From: Treponema sp. UBA1233
GTDB taxonomy: Bacteria > Spirochaetota > Spirochaetia > Treponematales > Treponemataceae
Direction: 5' to 3'
Assembly (NCBI GenBank): GCA_002309305.1
Contig: DBWR01000015.1
Coordinates: forward strand, 1-23,668
Length of the DNA: 23,668 bases
Below, one piece after another: positions 15,986-23,648 of the stretch. A program made the position numbers and the translations under genes. Each line of letters begins with the position of its first letter. Position 1 is the stretch's first letter. The notes below the pieces were generated by a model. The model did no database searches, had not been told where the DNA came from, and worked only from the letters and a program-made list of their open reading frames with translations.

Positions 15986-16024
15986 GAATTCAATTCGGAA
16001 TTAGGAATGCGGAATTATGAATTG
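15986..16024. repeat. GAATT-rich degenerate intergenic repeat
   Basis: The gap between the XRE stop and the GH43 remnant stop consists almost only of GAATT words in both orientations (GAATTC, AATTCGGAATT, GGAAT, CGGAATT, GAATTG). The core AATTC-G-GAATT is a perfect short palindrome. It resembles low-complexity dispersed repeats and lies exactly at the 3' edge of a gene remnant. Confidence 0.45.
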
Positions 16025-16489
16025 CTAGTCTGAAAGTAGCATGTTGAAATTCTTGAATGCCGAGGTTCCTCCCGGGGTTCTCTGGGAATAGTGGAATAGG
16101 GCAAACCTTACGCCTACAAATTGGTCAAGGGTGTAGCGGAGTTTAATCGGTGGTCCGAAATCCGTTGCACCCTTTGTTTTGTCCATGTTGAAATCTGAAT
16201 ATGCAAACTGGACGCTTTCGTTTTCGTGTTCCAGATTGAATGTGGCCTTTAGCGTGAGCCTGGGGGAATCTGTTTCCTGTTCGGTATGTTCAAGTTCATC
16301 ATAGACATAGGCGGCATGTTCCCAGTCCACAAGATTGTGTGAGCGCAGGATTACACAGCCGGGCATAAAGTGCATTGTGGTGCTGACCATGTAGTAGGTG
16401 TCGTCTACCCGAATCACGTCGGGATCGGGAAAGTCTGCTGGTATTATGTAGGATGAAGAGCTTTTGTTCATAACTGCATTGTCGTTCAA
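16025..16489 (-). pseudogene. GH43 beta-xylosidase remnant with in-frame internal deletion
   Basis: A 154-codon frame joins the two ends of a GH43 glycosidase. Residues 16-66 match the enzyme N-terminus: IIPADFPDPDVIRVDDTYYM with the general-base Asp in FPDPD, then STTMHFMPGCVILRS and NLVDWEHAAYVYD. From about residue 74 it jumps to the C-terminal beta-sandwich: LKATFNLEHENESVQFAYS, then FVGVRFALFHYSQR, GG and FKNFNMLL. The whole middle, with the other catalytic Asp and the general-acid Glu, is gone; full-length relatives have about 500 residues. The start is TTG 16489 or ATG 16471, and neither has a ribosome binding site. It should be catalytically dead. It marks loss of a xylan-utilisation gene, consistent with a plant-fibre-rich gut habitat. 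Confidence 0.85.
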
Positions 16490-16529
16490 AAAAGGGAGCC
16501 TGTCAATCGTGAATGTGGAGTTATAAACA

Positions 16530-16558
16530 TTGACAAATGTATCAACATAAATTATAAT
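16530..16558 (+). promoter_or_regulatory. Perfect consensus promoter of the Phd/VapC-like operon
   Basis: TTGACA (16530-16535), exactly 17 bases, TATAAT (16553-16558). The short inverted repeats ACATT-GACA-AATGT (overlapping the -35) and ATGT-ATCA-ACAT could be antitoxin operators. The start is predicted near 16565, leaving a leader of about 24 bases with GGAGG. Confidence 0.75.
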
Positions 16559-16588
16559 AAAAATATCTATATTCTTTGGAGGTGTTTT

Positions 16589-16969
16589 ATGTTTGATGCC
16601 GCTACTGCCACTTTAGTTCTAAATTCTTTTGTTCCCATCAGCCGGTTTAACAAGGGAGAGGCCGGAAAAATAATTGAGGAAGTCAAGCGCGACGGAATCA
16701 GGGTGATTGTCAAGAACAATGCCCCGGAATGCATCATGATAACCGTGGAAGATTATGACCACCTGGTGGCTGAATCACAGAGGATTGTTAATCCGCCACA
16801 AACCCCGGAACAGGAAAAACGGCGCAAGGAATTCATTGCAAGGATACGACAGAACGTTACTCCCCCACTTCCGGCAACAAGAAAGTTAAAGGATGTGATT
16901 GAGGAAATTGGTCCGATTGACATTGATGGAGACGCGGTAAATGAACTGCGAAGGATAAGCATGATATGA
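16589..16969 (+). CDS. Phd/YefM-family antitoxin
   Basis: A 126-residue protein. Residues 13-65 have the Phd/YefM fold signature: FVPISRFNKGEAGKIIEEVK, then IVKNNAPECIMITVEDYDHL, which forms the DNA-binding dimer. The tail (70-126) is charged and Pro-rich and should wrap and inhibit the toxin; it is longer than in typical Phd proteins of 80-90 residues. GGAGG precedes ATG 16589. Its last codons overlap the toxin start in ATGA, typical of coupled toxin-antitoxin genes. It probably represses its own promoter alone and with the toxin. The pairing of a Phd-type antitoxin with a PIN toxin is well known. Confidence 0.85.
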   Translation: MFDAATATLVLNSFVPISRFNKGEAGKIIEEVKRDGIRVIVKNNAPECIMITVEDYDHLVAESQRIVNPPQTPEQEKRRKEFIARIRQNVTPPLPATRKLKDVIEEIGPIDIDGDAVNELRRISMI

Positions 16970-17361
16970 TTTTGTTTGATTCAAATGTTCTTATTGATTA
17001 TTGGCGAAAACCAAAAGAACTCCTAAAACTGAATATTACGCCCGACAAATTCGCAATCTGTGGTGTTGTAAAATCTGAATTATTGCATGGTGCCAGAACA
17101 AATGAAGAAATAGATGATATCCTTCATTTTTTTCATTCATTTAACCTTCTTCATACAGACGAATACGATTTTGAGGGAGTGGGATTCATGCTTCAGACTT
17201 TGCGGGAAAACGGTGTGTCTGTTCCCCTTGCTGATGTCATGATAGCATTTTGTGCCATGAAGTATGACGCTCTGCTGTGGACAAGGGACGGTCATTTCCG
17301 CCTGATACAGGGCCTGTATCCAGAACTGGGCTTTTACTTCCCCAGGGAAAATGATGGATGA
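16966..17361 (+). CDS. vapC: VapC-like PIN-domain ribonuclease toxin
   Basis: A 131-residue PIN domain with all four acidic residues of the Mg-binding site: D5 (LFDSNVLIDYW), E38 (VKSELLHGAR), D90 (VPLADVMIA) and D108 (WTRDGHF). PIN toxins cut RNA, often tRNA or rRNA; the target here is unknown. The gene starts in ATGA overlap with the antitoxin. The full length and intact active site suggest a working toxin. It lies between a gene remnant and a core biosynthetic gene, as expected for a mobile or stabilising module. Confidence 0.88.
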   Translation: MILFDSNVLIDYWRKPKELLKLNITPDKFAICGVVKSELLHGARTNEEIDDILHFFHSFNLLHTDEYDFEGVGFMLQTLRENGVSVPLADVMIAFCAMKYDALLWTRDGHFRLIQGLYPELGFYFPRENDG

Positions 17362-17393
17362 TTTTGCATTTCATGAGTTAAAAAAGAATACTA

Positions 17394-17422
17394 TTTACAA
17401 AAACATCAAATTTTGATATATT
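17394..17422 (+). promoter_or_regulatory. Promoter of the carB-dapF gene
   Basis: TTTACA (17394-17399), a 17-base spacer and TATATT (17417-17422). Transcription should start near 17429, just upstream of a terminator hairpin and about 65 bases before the start codon. Confidence 0.65.
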
Positions 17423-17435
17423 CTTAGTGTGTCAT

Positions 17436-17471
17436 AGGGGACAGCGGTAGGGCCGGTGTCTCTTTTTTTTT
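17436..17471 (+). terminator. Intrinsic terminator in the carB-dapF leader, candidate attenuator
   Basis: AGGGGACA (17436-17443) pairs with TGTCTCTT (17457-17464), 8 bp with two G-T pairs. An inner CGG/CCG stem is added, and the hairpin runs into nine consecutive T (17463-17471). It lies downstream of the only good promoter and 11 bases before the ribosome binding site, so it can stop transcription before carB. GACAC (17477-17481) can pair with GTGTC (17456-17460) and break the hairpin, a possible antiterminator, though only 5 bp. It could also simply end read-through from the toxin-antitoxin operon. Confidence 0.6.
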
Positions 17472-17493
17472 GCCCGGACACAAGGAGAACTCG

Positions 17494-20400
17494 ATGCCTT
17501 TGAATAAAGACATTCACAAAGTAATGGTTATCGGAAGCGGACCAATAGTAATCGGTCAGGCGGCGGAATTTGATTATGCAGGAAGTCAGGCGTGCAAGGC
17601 GCTTAAGGAGCAGGGGCTTGAAGTCGTGCTTGTAAACTCAAACCCGGCCACACTCATGACTGACAATTCCATGGCGGATGCGATTTATATTGAACCGCTG
17701 ATTCAGGAAACAATAGAACGAATCATAGAAAAGGAAAAGCCAGACAGCATTTTGTCTTCTCTTGGCGGACAGACCGGACTTACTTTGTGCATGGAGCTTG
17801 CAAAAAGCGGTTTCCTTGAGTCACATGGGGTCAAGCTTTTGGGTGCAAAACCGGAGACCATAGACAAGGCGGAGGACCGTCAGCTCTTTAAGGACACTAT
17901 GGAGTCCATTGGCGAAAAGTGCATTCCATCAAAGGTTGTTACCACACTGGAGGCGGCCCTGGCGTTTGCGGATAATGAAATCGGTTACCCGGTAATCGTG
18001 CGTCCTGCCTTTACTCTTGGCGGTACTGGCGGTGGAATTGCAAATGACCATGCGGAACTTGAAGAAATTGCACAAAATGGATTACACCGTTCTCCAATAC
18101 ATCAGATTCTGGTTGAAAAATGCATCAGCGGATGGAAGGAAATTGAGTTTGAGGTTATGCGTGACCATGCCGGAAATGTGCTTACCGTATGTTCCATGGA
18201 AAACTTTGACCCCGTTGGCGTGCATACAGGTGATTCGATTGTCATTGCCCCAGCTGTGACCTTGAGCGACAAGGAATACCAGATGCTGCGTTCTTCTGCA
18301 TTGAACATAATCAATTCGCTTGGAATGGAGGGAGGATGTAACTGTCAGTTTGCACTTAACCCGGACAGCTTTGACTATGCCGTAATCGAAGTAAACCCCA
18401 GGGTATCGCGTTCTTCTGCTCTGGCATCCAAGGCCACAGGTTATCCGATAGCCAAAGTTGCTACACTGATATCAATCGGTTATACGCTGGATGAAATACC
18501 CAATGCGGTTACCAAAAAGACTTCCGCATGTTTTGAGCCGGTCCTTGATTATGTCGTCGTAAAGATGCCCAAGTTCCCCTTTGACAAATTCGTTTACGCA
18601 AAGAGGAATCTTGGTACCCAGATGAAGGCCACCGGAGAAGTCATGGCAATCGGCCACAGTTTTGAGATGGCGATGATGAAGGCCGTCCGTGGTGCTGAGG
18701 TTGGTGTTGACTCCCTGAACCTTCCTGTATTTGAAGAAGAAAGTGCAGAAGACATAAAGCGCCGTGTAGGTGAATGTACCGACCAGAGGCTGTTTGCCAT
18801 TTTCCAGGCATTAAAGCGCGGCATAATGACTGTAAGCGAAATTCATGCCGTGACAAAAATAGACGAATGGTTCCTCTATCATTTGAATAATCTTGCGGAG
18901 ATGGAAAAGAACTTTGCAAGGATAAAAGAGGGACAGTGTGAACTTGACTGGGACCTGTACGTTCAGGCCAAGAAAAACGGTTATCCGGATAAAGTTATTG
19001 AACGCCTTTGCGGTAAAAAGATAACGGGTGGTACCGGTGAACTTAAGGATGCCATACTTGCAAGGGAACTTAGCGCTCAGAAAAAGCTTGCCCACATTTG
19101 TGCGTCATACAAGATGGTTGACACTTGCGCCGGTGAATTCAATGCCGAAACACCGTATTTTTATTCCAGCTACGAAAAGGAAAACGAGGCCCAGGAATTC
19201 ATAGACGAAAGACAGTCTTCCTCAAAGGGAACTATTATTGTTCTTGGCTCGGGACCAATCAGAATCGGTCAGGGAATTGAATTTGACTATGCGAGCGTTC
19301 AGTGTGTCAGGGCGCTTAAGAAACTGGGATACGATGTTGTTACGATAAACAATAACCCCGAAACTGTTTCCACGGACTTTGATACCAGCGACCGTCTTTA
19401 CTTTGAACCGCTTACACCCGAAGACGTGATGAACGTAATCGAAACGGAAAAGCCCATCGGTGTTGTGGTTGCATTTGGTGGACAGACTGCAATCAAGCTT
19501 ACGAAATTCCTGGACAGTCAGGGCATAAGGATTTTGGGAACGAGTGCGGATTCCATTGATGTTGCCGAAGACCGTGAGCGTTTTGAAACCCTGTGTGATT
19601 CGCTTGGAATTAAAAAGCCAAAGGGAGAGACTGTCTTTACTACAGAAGAAGCTCTTGCCGTTGCGGAAAAAATTACATATCCGGTTTTGCTCAGGCCATC
19701 GTATGTTTTGGGTGGCCAGAACATGATCATTGCCTTTAACGAGGCAGACATTGTTGAGTACATGAAGATAATCCTTGCCCAGGGAATTGAAAATCCGGTT
19801 TTGATCGACAAGTACATGCAGGGAATCGAGCTTGAGGTTGATGCGATTTGTGACGGCGAGGACATTTTGATCCCTGGAATCATGGAACATATTGAACGCA
19901 CTGGAATTCATTCCGGTGACAGCATTGCCGTTTACCCCAGCTGGAATTTAAACGACATCATACGCGAAAAGATTATTGCACAGAGCAGGGAACTGGCACT
20001 TGCGTTGGGAACCCGTGGTCTGGTGAACATTCAGTATTTGATTTACAACAACGACCTTTACATCATCGAGGTTAATCCGCGTTCAAGCCGAACTGTTCCT
20101 TACATCAGCAAGGTGACCGGTGTGCCGATGGTAGAGCTTGCAACAAGGGCCATGCTTGGTGAGCACGTCAGGGACTTTGGTTTTGGTACGGGTCTTTACA
20201 GGAATCCTCCGTATTTTGCGGTAAAGGTTCCAGTGTTCAGCTTTGAAAAACTGATGGATGTGGACACTCATCTTGGTCCGGAAATGAAGTCTACGGGTGA
20301 AGTTCTTGGTCTGGCATCTACAATGGAAGAGGCGATTTTTAAGGGACTTGTTGCTGCCGGTTACAGGATGAAGAGGTCTGGCGGTGTCCTTTTGAGCGTA

Positions 20401-21666
20401 CGTAAGACCGACCGTTATGAGCTTCCGTCTTTGGCAAGAAAATTCTACGACATGGGATTCAAGCTTTATGCCACCGAGGGAAATGCGGAAACCCTGCGTG
20501 ACTTTGGAATGGAAGTTACCGTTGTTAACAAGATTCACGAAAACCCAGATGACAATCTTCTTACTCTGCTTGATTCAGGAAAAATCGATTATGTAATATC
20601 GACATCTGCAAAGGGCCGTGATCCTCATTCAGATTCAGTAAAGATGAGGAGGCATGCTGTAGAGCGAGACATTCCTTGCCTTACTGCAATTGATACTGCC
20701 AATGCCATTGCAAACTGCCTTAAGAGCAAATACTCCGCAGAGAATGTTGAACTTGTGGACATCAACAGGCTGCGTGATGAAAAGCAGAAAATCAAATTCT
20801 GCAAGATGGATTCAACAGGAAACGACTTTATCGTAATCAATGCCATGGATCAGGTGGTGAACAATCCCGCAGGTCTTGCGGTGCGTCTATGTGACAGGCG
20901 TAACGGAGGAATCGGTGCGGACTCACTTGTTTTGATTGAATCAAGTCGTGTGGCCGATGCAAAGATGCGCTTCTTTAACATGGACGGTAGTGAAGGTCAG
21001 ATGGCCGGAAATGCAATCCGTTGTGTGGGAAAATACCTGTACGACAACAATGTGCGGGGCATTCAGGAAAAGCATGGACGCAAAACTGACGCTACGGAAA
21101 GGATTACTATAGAAACCGAGGCTGGAGTAAAGTCCCTGGTTTTGTACAAGCAGGATGGAAAGGTCACTTCGGTTACGGTCGATATGGGTGAACCGGCTTT
21201 TTATTCGGAACAGATTCCAACTTTGCTTGGTGTGGGACAGAAATCTGTTGTTGACCAAAAGCTTGTGGCTGGTGGAAATGAATATCAGGTAACCTGCGTC
21301 AACATGGGAAATCCTCACTGTGTTCTGTTCAGCAAGTTTGTGGACAAAGAAAAGGTTGAAGAAATCGGTCCGCAGATTGAGTTCCATGAAATGTTCCCTG
21401 AAAGAACGAATGTGGAATTTGTGCGTGTGGTTAGTCCCGCTGAGTTGAAGATCCGTACTTGGGAAAGGGGCAACGGAGAAACCCCTGCATGTGGAACTGG
21501 AGCGTGTGCGGCGGTTGTGGCTGCGGTGCTCAAGGGTGAATGTGCGGTTGACAGTGATGTTACGGTTCGTGTAAGGGGAGGCACCCTTCATGTCAAATAT
21601 ACAGGAAGGACTGTCTATCTTACCGGTAATACGACCCTGTGCTTTGAAGGTACAGTCGAGGTTTGA
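17494..21666 (+). CDS. carB: Fusion of carbamoyl-phosphate synthase large subunit (CarB) and diaminopimelate epimerase-like (DapF) domain
   Basis: A 1390-residue protein; ATG 17494 is chosen because AAGGAG lies 6 bases ahead. Residues 1 to about 1080 are a complete CarB. The first ATP-grasp half has GSGPIVIGQAAEFDYAG and EVNPRVSRSSALASK; the second has GSGPIRIGQGIEFDY, RPSYVLGGQNM and EVNPRSSRTVPYISK; the allosteric MGS-like domain spans about 940-1080. It makes carbamoyl phosphate from bicarbonate, ammonia and 2 ATP for pyrimidines and arginine; the glutaminase subunit CarA is not in the window. After a linker of about 20 residues, 1098-1390 is a full-length DapF fold (KMDSTGNDFIVI, DRRNGGIGADSLVLI, ACGTGACA). 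The second catalytic Cys, C1333, is present. The first, normally in CGN, is Ala (MAGNAIRC, A1171), so LL/meso-DAP epimerase activity is doubtful. Confidence 0.93.
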   Translation: MPLNKDIHKVMVIGSGPIVIGQAAEFDYAGSQACKALKEQGLEVVLVNSNPATLMTDNSMADAIYIEPLIQETIERIIEKEKPDSILSSLGGQTGLTLCMELAKSGFLESHGVKLLGAKPETIDKAEDRQLFKDTMESIGEKCIPSKVVTTLEAALAFADNEIGYPVIVRPAFTLGGTGGGIANDHAELEEIAQNGLHRSPIHQILVEKCISGWKEIEFEVMRDHAGNVLTVCSMENFDPVGVHTGDSIVIAPAVTLSDKEYQMLRSSALNIINSLGMEGGCNCQFALNPDSFDYAVIEVNPRVSRSSALASKATGYPIAKVATLISIGYTLDEIPNAVTKKTSACFEPVLDYVVVKMPKFPFDKFVYAKRNLGTQMKATGEVMAIGHSFEMAMMKAVRGAEVGVDSLNLPVFEEESAEDIKRRVGECTDQRLFAIFQALKRGIMTVSEIHAVTKIDEWFLYHLNNLAEMEKNFARIKEGQCELDWDLYVQAKKNGYPDKVIERLCGKKITGGTGELKDAILARELSAQKKLAHICASYKMVDTCAGEFNAETPYFYSSYEKENEAQEFIDERQSSSKGTIIVLGSGPIRIGQGIEFDYASVQCVRALKKLGYDVVTINNNPETVSTDFDTSDRLYFEPLTPEDVMNVIETEKPIGVVVAFGGQTAIKLTKFLDSQGIRILGTSADSIDVAEDRERFETLCDSLGIKKPKGETVFTTEEALAVAEKITYPVLLRPSYVLGGQNMIIAFNEADIVEYMKIILAQGIENPVLIDKYMQGIELEVDAICDGEDILIPGIMEHIERTGIHSGDSIAVYPSWNLNDIIREKIIAQSRELALALGTRGLVNIQYLIYNNDLYIIEVNPRSSRTVPYISKVTGVPMVELATRAMLGEHVRDFGFGTGLYRNPPYFAVKVPVFSFEKLMDVDTHLGPEMKSTGEVLGLASTMEEAIFKGLVAAGYRMKRSGGVLLSVRKTDRYELPSLARKFYDMGFKLYATEGNAETLRDFGMEVTVVNKIHENPDDNLLTLLDSGKIDYVISTSAKGRDPHSDSVKMRRHAVERDIPCLTAIDTANAIANCLKSKYSAENVELVDINRLRDEKQKIKFCKMDSTGNDFIVINAMDQVVNNPAGLAVRLCDRRNGGIGADSLVLIESSRVADAKMRFFNMDGSEGQMAGNAIRCVGKYLYDNNVRGIQEKHGRKTDATERITIETEAGVKSLVLYKQDGKVTSVTVDMGEPAFYSEQIPTLLGVGQKSVVDQKLVAGGNEYQVTCVNMGNPHCVLFSKFVDKEKVEEIGPQIEFHEMFPERTNVEFVRVVSPAELKIRTWERGNGETPACGTGACAAVVAAVLKGECAVDSDVTVRVRGGTLHVKYTGRTVYLTGNTTLCFEGTVEV

Positions 21667-21713
21667 TGAACCTCATTGTGGTTTGCGAGGGATAATAGAT
21701 AATTGCCAGAAAC

Positions 21714-22148
21714 TTACCTGTAATCTATTAAATCGAAGGTTTCAAAGATTTCAAAATCGGAGGGGTTTGCGGTCCACAGTTCCGTTACACCCGCTTCGGC
21801 AAAGGCGGCCGCCATGTGGGTGTCCTGAATGCGTTTTCGACCAAGCTTGTACATGCTTGTCCAGAGCAGGGCACGCTTGAGGGAATTCTCTGTGGGATAA
21901 ATGATTTTTATCCGTTCCTGATCAACCCAAAACCATGTCCGTTCAACAGCCTGATTCATGGATAGAGGGGAAACAAATCTCCGGGAATCAGTTATGACAT
22001 GCTGGAATTCAAGAAACGCCTGATTGAAGATTGCAAGTTCCGCGTGTTTTTCTTTGAGCCATTTTTCAAACAGTTTAACAGCCCCATCATGTCGTGGTGA
22101 ATCGCTGATTTCAAGGTCAATCAAAAAAGTGGTGTCAATTCCAATCAA
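21714..22148 (-). CDS. PIN-domain ribonuclease toxin, TTG start
   Basis: A 144-residue PIN domain with the acidic residues D5 (IGIDTTFLIDLE), E47 (FLEFQHV), D109 (RIQDTHMAAA) and D131 (NPSDFEIF). It starts with TTG at 22148, overlapping the antitoxin stop in TTGA, the same coupling as ATGA but with a weaker start codon; GGGGAG lies upstream. The weak start may keep toxin below antitoxin. It is an RNase by family; the target is unknown. It converges with carB-dapF, with only 47 bases between, and no clear terminator is seen there. Confidence 0.85.
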   Translation of the reverse strand: MIGIDTTFLIDLEISDSPRHDGAVKLFEKWLKEKHAELAIFNQAFLEFQHVITDSRRFVSPLSMNQAVERTWFWVDQERIKIIYPTENSLKRALLWTSMYKLGRKRIQDTHMAAAFAEAGVTELWTANPSDFEIFETFDLIDYR

Positions 22149-22408
22149 AACGAGCTCCCCAGCAATTCATCCTGATAATCCTTGGAAATCCAATCTCTTG
22201 CACCCGGTTTTAATCCCCCCAGGGAAAGGGGCTTCCATTCATCAAGAGTTTTTTTCGGCTGCGAGTGGTTTTGAATGTATTCGTCCATGGCATCACGCAC
22301 CAATTCCGCCGCCTTGCGGTTTTGATCCGCCGCCATTTTCTGGAACGTGAGGTATTTCAATTCCTGCAAATAAACCGTAACCGGCTTTTTCTTTAATGCG
22401 ATTGCCAT
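22145..22408 (-). CDS. Ribbon-helix-helix antitoxin, predicted leaderless
   Basis: An 87-residue protein. Residues 8-50 fit a ribbon-helix-helix DNA-binding domain: strand KPVTVYLQELKYLTFQKMA, then helix KAAELVRDAMDEYIQNH. The tail (EWKPLSLGGLKPGARDW) should bind the PIN toxin. ATG 22408 is chosen over ATG 22423, because the latter overlaps the 5' end of the -10 box (22420-22415) and lies upstream of the transcription start. No ribosome binding site precedes 22408, and the predicted transcription start is the A of this ATG. A 21-bp palindrome between -35 and -10 is the likely operator for autoregulation. Confidence 0.8.
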   Translation of the reverse strand: MAIALKKKPVTVYLQELKYLTFQKMAADQNRKAAELVRDAMDEYIQNHSQPKKTLDEWKPLSLGGLKPGARDWISKDYQDELLGSSF

Positions 22409-22414
22409 AATTAT

Positions 22415-22443
22415 AATATACATATATCATATATGTATGTCAA
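22415..22443 (-). promoter_or_regulatory. Promoter and 21-bp palindromic operator of the RHH/PIN operon
   Basis: On the minus strand TTGACA (22443-22438), a 17-base spacer, TATATT (22420-22415). Almost the entire spacer is a perfect palindrome, ATACATATAT-C-ATATATGTAT (22418-22438), which also overlaps both promoter boxes. A protein bound there would block RNA polymerase, as expected for RHH antitoxin autoregulation. Confidence 0.75.
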
Positions 22444-22455
22444 GTTGATCATGAG

Positions 22456-22484
22456 TTGCTTTATAGGATACTTTTTTGTATACT
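22456..22484 (+). promoter_or_regulatory. Promoter of the SH3-like exported protein gene
   Basis: TTGCTT (22456-22461), a 17-base spacer, TATACT (22479-22484); predicted start near 22491, giving a leader of about 38 bases with AAGGAAGG. It is divergent from the RHH/PIN promoter, with the -35 boxes about 13 bases apart. Confidence 0.6.
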
Positions 22485-22528
22485 TTTTTCCATAATTTTG
22501 TTTTATCAATAAGGAAGGTTTGGAATAT

Positions 22529-23593
22529 ATGAGGAAGATCTTTATCAGTTTGTTTTTCGCGGTCATGACAATCTCTGCATTCAGCCAGACAAAATGCTTT
22601 GTGAACACCGATGTTTTGAACGTAAGAAGCCAGCCAAGTTTAAGCGGCAAGAAATCCGGCTCCTTGAAATTCGGCGATGTCGTTTATGTCTACGAGACCC
22701 AAGGCAGTGGTGAATATACAAAGGGAAATCTTGACAAATGGGCTTTGATTTCCAACGGCGGCCCGAAAAAATGGGTCAACTGCCTCTACCTCACTTCATT
22801 CCCTGCAAAAATCGAATACGAATATCAAGATGAGATTTCGGAATATAATGGATATTTAGCTCCCTTTGCAAAAAAGATCCCGGAATACATTTGGATTGAC
22901 GACATTATTGAAGAAAACGGCGAAAAATATTTTTCCCTTTCCTTCTACGCCTTCGTCGCCTTTGATACAAAATACATAAGGGGCCACAAGGTCAAGGTTT
23001 CCCCAGTGCTTAAAGATTTCCTTCCCAAAGATTATGACGCTGCCATTAAAACGGCGGAAGAAAGAACCTTTTCATTCGACGGTGAATTCTATTATGCAAT
23101 AGACCTTAACAATAACAAACACATAATCAGCGAAAGCCTCCCTGAAAATGCGGTCAAAGTCGGTCCCAGAAAGTGGAAGATGGGTGCCCCGCTGGACAAC
23201 TTTAAGGTTAACGAGCTTAAGGTTCAGGACAACATTTCTTTGAGGAAAAATCACTTTTGCACCAACGCCGCAAAACTGCTTAATGTTGACGATTACGATT
23301 TTCACCCTGTGCCAGAAGGAAGCATTTTGGATTACGGCGTAAAAATCGGAATGAAAAAAAAGGACCTGATTGAAGTGCTCGGAAAGCCTGATGAAGTTCT
23401 GCAGAAAAAGGACAATAGATGGCAGTACGAAGACCTTGAGGATTTCAGGGAAGAAAACCCGGAATGGAAAAAGAAAGGCGAGGACGACATCCTCTACATA
23501 TATGAATACAACGACCCTAGCTACGATGAGACGGTATACATCAAATTCATCGGCGACGAAATCTCCTTCATCTGCTACAAGTTCTACAAATAA
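22529..23593 (+). CDS. Exported protein with bacterial SH3-like domain
   Basis: A 354-residue protein. MRKIFISLFFAVMTISAFSQ is a clear signal peptide with a likely cut after AFS, so the product is periplasmic or surface-exposed; there is no lipobox. Residues about 25-90 form an SH3b-like domain (VNTDVLNVRSQPSLSGKKSG, then GDVVYVYET, then KKWVNCLYL). The middle is unassigned. Near residues 275-300, YGVKIGMKKKDLIEVLGKPDEV resembles the BamE/SmpA-type repeat (G..K.DL...LGKPDEV). The Lys/Asp-rich make-up suits a treponemal outer-envelope protein; binding to a cell-wall or other polymer is inferred. ATG 22529 is chosen over TTG 22520 because AAGGAAGG (22511-22518) is properly spaced only for the ATG. 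Confidence 0.8.
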   Translation: MRKIFISLFFAVMTISAFSQTKCFVNTDVLNVRSQPSLSGKKSGSLKFGDVVYVYETQGSGEYTKGNLDKWALISNGGPKKWVNCLYLTSFPAKIEYEYQDEISEYNGYLAPFAKKIPEYIWIDDIIEENGEKYFSLSFYAFVAFDTKYIRGHKVKVSPVLKDFLPKDYDAAIKTAEERTFSFDGEFYYAIDLNNNKHIISESLPENAVKVGPRKWKMGAPLDNFKVNELKVQDNISLRKNHFCTNAAKLLNVDDYDFHPVPEGSILDYGVKIGMKKKDLIEVLGKPDEVLQKKDNRWQYEDLEDFREENPEWKKKGEDDILYIYEYNDPSYDETVYIKFIGDEISFICYKFYK

Positions 23594-23621
23594 TGCTAAA
23601 GTGGATTTTTCCAGGCATCCA

Positions 23622-23630
23622 TGATATAAT
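23622..23630 (+). promoter_or_regulatory. Extended -10 promoter before the last, partial gene
   Basis: TGATATAAT matches TGnTATAAT; no good -35. It lies 18 bases before the partial gene, with GAGG (23639-23642) in between. Confidence 0.5.
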
Positions 23631-23648
23631 GTGAAAACGAGGTTAAAC

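Noticed and set aside
17470..17493. TTG 17470 as start of carB-dapF
   Set aside because: It lies in the terminator T-tract and has no ribosome binding site; ATG 17494 has AAGGAG at the right distance.
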